Positions 6,681 through 10,264 of a stretch of DNA of 10,264 bases are shown here, piece after piece; within the stretch, counting starts at the first letter, position 1; the number at the start of each line of letters is the position of its first letter. The notes under the pieces were generated by a model. That model had not been told where the DNA came from. It did not search any database and saw only the letters and a list, made by a program, of their open reading frames with translations. Source of the DNA: JBEKHI01 sp050012355 (GTDB lineage: Bacteria; Actinomycetota; Actinomycetes; Streptosporangiales; Streptosporangiaceae); contig JBEKHI010000346.1 in the NCBI GenBank assembly GCA_050012355.1, positions 1-10,264 of the forward strand, in the 5' to 3' direction. The position numbers and the translations under genes were made by a program.

Positions 6681-7877
6681 TCACGCTCCCAGCAGCGACT
6701 GGCCGCAGACCCGCAGCACCTGCCCGCTAACCCCGGCCGTCGCGGGCGCGGCCAGCCAGCCGACCGCCTCGGCGACGTCGACCGGCAGCCCGGCCTGCCG
6801 GAGGCTGTTCATCCGGCGTCCGACCTCGCGGATGAACAGCGGCATGCGCGCGGTCATCTCGGTCTCGATGAACCCGGGCGCGACCGCGTTGATACGGATG
6901 CCCCTGGGCATCGGTTCCCGCACTAGGCCGATGATCCCGGCCTTGCTCGCCGCGTAGTTGGTCTGGCCTCGGTTGCCAGCGATGCCCGCGATGGACGAGA
7001 CACACACGATCGCCCCGCCGTCGTTCAGCAACGACTGGTCCTGCGTGATCCTGATGACGGCGCCGAGGTTGACCTCGAGCACGGCGTCCCAATCGGCTGG
7101 GCGCATCGCCGCGATAGTGCGGTCGCGGGTGATGCCCGCGTTGTGCACGAACACGTCGAGAGACCCGGCTAGCTCGGAGAGAGTGCCGATCGCCGTTTTG
7201 GACTGAGTTATATCCATGGGTACGGCGGTGCCGCCGATCCGGTCGGTGAGTTCGCCCAGCGGTCCGGCTTGGGCCGGCAGGTCGATGCAGAACACCTGGG
7301 CGCCGCCGAAGGCGAGCACTTCGGCAATCGCCGCACCGATGCCGCGCGCCGCACCGGTTACCACTGCCTTTTTCCCCCAAAACGGCGCATCCCAGTCAAC
7401 CGGTCCCGGTACTCGCCCTGGTCCGACGACGATCACCTGGCCGCTGACGTAAGCCGAACGCGGGGAAAGCAAGAACCGCACCGGCGACTCGAGGCAGTCC
7501 TCCGCGCCTGGCGTCACCCGCAGCAGCTGGCTGGTGCTGCCCGCGCGCAGCTCCTTGCCCAGCGAGCGGGTGAAGCCTTCCAGCGCCGCCGGAACCGCTC
7601 CGGGGAGGGCGTCCCCGACGATCAGGATCCGGCCGCAGGGCGCGAGATCCCTGATCCGGGAGTGGACGAACTCATACAAGCCGCGCAACGCGGCGGGCGA
7701 TTCAAGATCCGTCGCGTCGTACACGAGCGCCGCCGGGCGGCCCTCGGGTTTCGGGTCCGCCGCCTTGATGATGCCGGCCAGTGTCTGACTCAGCCGGCCG
7801 GATCCCGCCAGCACGACCGGACCCGGCATCGCGGGGTCGCCCGGCCGGTACCTAGCGAGCGGTGTCGATCGCCACAC
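6681..7877 (-). CDS. fabG4: High-molecular-weight 3-ketoacyl reductase, FabG4 type
   Basis: The 398-residue protein is a two-domain short-chain dehydrogenase that interconverts 3-ketoacyl- and R-3-hydroxyacyl-thioesters, probably with NAD(H) as in M. tuberculosis FabG4 (Rv0242c). Residues 1-160 form the flavodoxin-like N-terminal domain typical of these long FabGs, including EGFTRSLGKELR. The reductase domain begins near 168 with TGAARGIG at 174-181, VHNAG at 244-248 (NNAG is usual), and the catalytic set Asn270, Ser295, Tyr308 and Lys312. The C-terminus RVCGQSLLGA matches the family. The GTG start has AAGGAGG four bases upstream, and an in-frame TAA nine bases upstream rules out a longer form, so it truly lacks about 30 N-terminal residues present in the tuberculosis protein. 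Two short internal deletions are noted in findings. First gene of an operon with htdX, divergent from fadA2 across a shared operator. Confidence 0.92.
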   Translation of the reverse strand: MWRSTPLARYRPGDPAMPGPVVLAGSGRLSQTLAGIIKAADPKPEGRPAALVYDATDLESPAALRGLYEFVHSRIRDLAPCGRILIVGDALPGAVPAALEGFTRSLGKELRAGSTSQLLRVTPGAEDCLESPVRFLLSPRSAYVSGQVIVVGPGRVPGPVDWDAPFWGKKAVVTGAARGIGAAIAEVLAFGGAQVFCIDLPAQAGPLGELTDRIGGTAVPMDITQSKTAIGTLSELAGSLDVFVHNAGITRDRTIAAMRPADWDAVLEVNLGAVIRITQDQSLLNDGGAIVCVSSIAGIAGNRGQTNYAASKAGIIGLVREPMPRGIRINAVAPGFIETEMTARMPLFIREVGRRMNSLRQAGLPVDVAEAVGWLAAPATAGVSGQVLRVCGQSLLGA

Positions 7878-7886
7878 GACGCCTCC

Positions 7887-7916
7887 TTACCCACTAGTAA
7901 CTTTACTCAAGAGTAA
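7887..7916. promoter_or_regulatory. Double palindromic operator, fabG4-htdX / fadA2 promoter
   Basis: TTACCCACTAGTAA (7887-7900, one arm mismatch) and TTACTCAAGAGTAA (7903-7916, perfect arms; the symmetry extends to TTTACTC/GAGTAAA) repeat the arrangement at 5204-5233, again with centres 16 bases apart. The gap between the divergent genes is only 52 bases, so this element fills most of it. It abuts the fabG4 ribosome site on one side and the fadA2 -10 element on the other, so a bound repressor would silence both directions. Confidence 0.8.
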
Positions 7917-7917
7917 A

Positions 7918-7923
7918 TAATAT
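7918..7923 (+). promoter_or_regulatory. -10 element of fadA2, leaderless start likely
   Basis: TAATAT ends six bases before the fadA2 ATG at 7930, which places the expected transcription start on the A of the start codon. No Shine-Dalgarno sequence precedes the ATG. Leaderless messages are common in actinobacteria. The -35 position falls inside the operator. Confidence 0.55.
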
Positions 7924-7929
7924 AGAGCG

Positions 7930-9222
7930 ATGACTCGATCCATTCGCAGGGTGGCGATTCTCGGTGGTAACCGGATCCCGTTCGCCCGCGCGGGAGGGCC
8001 GTACGCTGGGGCGTCCAACCAGCGGATGCTCGGCGCCGCGCTGGACGGTCTGGTCCACCGGTTCTCGCTCGAGGGCGTGGTACTCGGGGAGTTCGCGGCC
8101 GGCGCCGTGCTCAAGCACGCGCGCGACTTCAACCTGGCCCGCGAGGTCGTCCTCGGCAGCCGGCTCGACCATCGCACCCCGGCCTACGACATACAGCAGG
8201 CCTGCGCCACCGGCATGGAAGCGATCGCGCTGACCGCTAACAAGATCGCACTCGGCCAGATCGACTGCGCCATCGCGGGCGGCTCCGATTCGGTAAGCGA
8301 CGCACCGATCGGCCTCAACGATGACCTGCGCCGCTTGCTGTTGCGGGCGCAGACGGTCAGGTCGCCCGCTCGCAAGGCGGGCACGCTGCTCGCCGGGCTG
8401 CGTCTGCGGCACCTCATCCCCGACATCCCGCGCAACGCCGAGCCCCGCACCGGGCGCTCGATGGGCGAGCACGCGGCGCGAACCGCGGCTGCGTGGCGGA
8501 TCGGGCGCGCCGAACAGGACGAGCTCGCGGCGACCAGCCACCAGCGGCTGCACGCCGCCTACGAGGCCGGGTTCTTTGATGACCTGGTGACGCCGTTTCG
8601 CGGACTGGGGCGGGACGAGAACCTGCGGCCCGATTCGTCGGCTGAGCGCCTCGCCCGGCTGAAGCCGGTGTTCGGGGTGGCGGATCCGGCGACCGCCACC
8701 ATGACCGCTGGCAACTCGACGCCACTGAGCGACGGTGCCGCGCTGGTGCTGCTGGCTTCGCAGGAGTGGGCGGCGGCGCATGGCCTGGAACCGCTAGCCT
8801 ACCTGGCCGACGTGCAGGTCGCCGCGGTTGACTTCGTGGCCGGGCCCGACGGGCTGCTGACCGCGCCGGTGTTCGCGGTGCCCCGGCTGCTGGACCGCAA
8901 CGGGCTCAAGCTGGCCGATGTGGACAGGTATGAGATCCACGAGGCTTTCGCCTCCCAGGTGCTGGCCACGCTGGCTGCCTGGGAGGACGAGGAGTTCTGC
9001 GTTTCGCGGCTCGGGCTGACCGGAGCGCTCGGGGTTGTGGACCGCGAGCGGCTTAATGTGCACGGCTCCTCGCTGGCGGCCGGGCACCCGTTCGCCGCGA
9101 CCGGCGGCCGGATCACCGCGACGCTGGCCAAGATCTTGACTGATACGGACGGGCCTGCCCGCGGGCTGATCTCCATCTGCGCGGCGGGCGGCCAGGGAAT
9201 CACCGCACTACTGGAGCGCTGA
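7930..9222 (+). CDS. fadA2: Acetyl-CoA acyltransferase (thiolase), FadA2 type
   Basis: The 430-residue thiolase should cleave 3-ketoacyl-CoA with CoA to give acetyl-CoA and a shortened acyl-CoA, or run the reverse condensation. All catalytic features are present: nucleophile Cys92 in QQACATGMEA, His337 in EIHEAF, His386 in LAAGHPFAATGGR, and the second cysteine Cys417 in CAAGGQG. Length and motifs fit the FadI/FadA2 branch; the divergent pairing with fabG4-htdX matches M. tuberculosis Rv0241c-Rv0243. The ATG at 7930 has no ribosome site but a good -10 seven bases upstream, so leaderless translation is likely. Its TGA overlaps the ATG of the next gene by one base, indicating translational coupling with the acyl-CoA ligase. 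Confidence 0.92.
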   Translation: MTRSIRRVAILGGNRIPFARAGGPYAGASNQRMLGAALDGLVHRFSLEGVVLGEFAAGAVLKHARDFNLAREVVLGSRLDHRTPAYDIQQACATGMEAIALTANKIALGQIDCAIAGGSDSVSDAPIGLNDDLRRLLLRAQTVRSPARKAGTLLAGLRLRHLIPDIPRNAEPRTGRSMGEHAARTAAAWRIGRAEQDELAATSHQRLHAAYEAGFFDDLVTPFRGLGRDENLRPDSSAERLARLKPVFGVADPATATMTAGNSTPLSDGAALVLLASQEWAAAHGLEPLAYLADVQVAAVDFVAGPDGLLTAPVFAVPRLLDRNGLKLADVDRYEIHEAFASQVLATLAAWEDEEFCVSRLGLTGALGVVDRERLNVHGSSLAAGHPFAATGGRITATLAKILTDTDGPARGLISICAAGGQGITALLER

Positions 9223-10264
9223 TGTTTTCGCTCACTAAGACGAAGAACCTGTCCGCGATGCTTGACCGGGCGCCGGTCGAGGTCTCCGCCTCCGGGGATA
9301 CGGCCACCACGCCGTACCTGGTCAAGCCGCAGGCGCACGGCAGCCTCGGCGACCTGCCGTATGTGAACGCCGCCGAGGAGCCGTCGGCCGTCGTGTTCTC
9401 CCGTCGCGGCTCCGACGGGAACTGGCGGGGCGTCACCGCGGCCGAGTTCGCGGCCGAGGTGACCGCGGTAGCAAAGGGGCTGATCGCCTCGGGTATCGAG
9501 CCCGGCGACCGGATCGCGCTCATGTCGCGCACCTGCTACGAGTGGACGCTGCTCGACTTCGCGACGTGGGCGGCGGGCGCGGTGCTGGTACCCCTCTACC
9601 CGACCGCGTCGGCGCAGCAGGCGGCCGCGATCCTCCGCGATGCCAGGGTGACGATGGTGTTCGCCGAAGACGAGGCGTGCGCGGACGTGCTCGCTGCCGC
9701 CTTCCTTGACCCGCGGCGGCTGGATCAGGGGGCGATCCGGTTGCTCACCGGACTCGGCTCCGCGCTACCGGACGACGAGGTCACGCGTCGGCGTTCGGCG
9801 CTGGGCCCGGATAGCATCGCGACGATCATCTACACCTCCGGGACCACCGGCGAGCCGAAGGGCGCGCCGCTGACCCACGGCAACTTCCTGGACGCCGGGG
9901 CCAACTGCACCGCGCTGCTGCGGCCGGTGTTCGACTCGGTCTCCGGGCAGGCACCGTGCACGCTGCTGTTCCTGCCGCTGGCGCACGTGCTGGGCCGCAC
10001 GATCGAGGTGAGCTGCGTCCAGGCGCGGATCAGGCTCGGGCACAGCCCGTCGATCAAGCCCGCCGAGCTGCGGCCCGACCTGGAGTCGTTCGGCGCGACC
10101 TTCCTGGTCGGAGTGCCGTACCTGTTCGAGAAGATCCACCAGCTCGGCCGCTCCGACGCGGCGGCGATGCACGCGACGCGGGTGTACGACCGGGCGACCC
10201 AGGTCGCGGTCCGCTACGGTTCGCAGGCGCTGCGAGCGCTGGCTGGCGATGGGCCGGGCCCGTC
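9222..10264 (+). CDS. Long-chain acyl-CoA synthetase (FadD type), 3' end beyond window
   Basis: The frame opens at the ATG that overlaps the fadA2 stop (TGATG) and stays open to the end of the window, giving 347 residues so far. It belongs to the AMP-forming acyl-CoA synthetases, which activate fatty acids with ATP and CoA. Visible motifs are the phosphate-binding loop TIIYTSGTTGEPKG at residues 201-214, FLPLAHVLGR after it, and an upstream fold region ending VLVPLYPTASAQQ. GGAG five bases before the ATG is a reasonable ribosome site. Family members are usually about 600 residues, so roughly the last 40 percent, including the adenylate-contacting YGxTE-like motif and the C-terminal lid, is outside the window. 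Placed after fadA2 in one operon, it probably feeds acyl-CoA into this module. Which fadD paralogue it corresponds to cannot be decided. Confidence 0.9.
   Translation, partial: MFSLTKTKNLSAMLDRAPVEVSASGDTATTPYLVKPQAHGSLGDLPYVNAAEEPSAVVFSRRGSDGNWRGVTAAEFAAEVTAVAKGLIASGIEPGDRIALMSRTCYEWTLLDFATWAAGAVLVPLYPTASAQQAAAILRDARVTMVFAEDEACADVLAAAFLDPRRLDQGAIRLLTGLGSALPDDEVTRRRSALGPDSIATIIYTSGTTGEPKGAPLTHGNFLDAGANCTALLRPVFDSVSGQAPCTLLFLPLAHVLGRTIEVSCVQARIRLGHSPSIKPAELRPDLESFGATFLVGVPYLFEKIHQLGRSDAAAMHATRVYDRATQVAVRYGSQALRALAGDGPGP

Overview
The window is high-GC DNA with GTG starts, dense strand-switching operons and close relatives of Mycobacterium tuberculosis HtdX, FabG4 and FadA2 in the same order. 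This points to an actinobacterium; the sequence alone does not fix the genus. No mobile element, CRISPR array, tRNA or rRNA is visible.

Left part (1-3515). Bases 1-421 hold no convincing gene. A 599-codon minus-strand gene (422-2221) encodes a complete HSL-type alpha/beta hydrolase fused in frame, with almost no linker, to an SigG-like ECF sigma factor that carries a C-terminal SnoaL-like domain. This fusion is the most unusual item here. Divergent from it lies a phospholipase-D-type lipoprotein with both HKD motifs (2345-3427). A nested hairpin (3434-3494) separates that gene from the convergent lipid genes and probably terminates from both sides.

Right part (3516-10264). This is a TetR-controlled acyl-CoA module in four short units: fadE-type dehydrogenase plus SCP2 protein (minus), the tetR gene (plus), fabG4-htdX (minus), and fadA2 plus a fadD-type ligase (plus, ligase cut by the window end). 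The enzymes cover activation, dehydrogenation, hydration, 3-hydroxyacyl oxidation/3-ketoacyl reduction and thiolysis. HtdX and FabG4 belong to R-specific families, so the set could run a beta-oxidation-like cycle through R-3-hydroxyacyl-CoA.

Both divergent promoters (5190-5263 and 7878-7929) carry the same two-palindrome operator: two 14-bp TTACTNNNNAGTAA-type sites with centres 16 bp apart. The TetR protein encoded next to one of them is the obvious candidate to bind both, so one repressor would switch the whole module. fadA2, and possibly tetR, look leaderless, while the two minus-strand genes have strong AAGGAGG sites.
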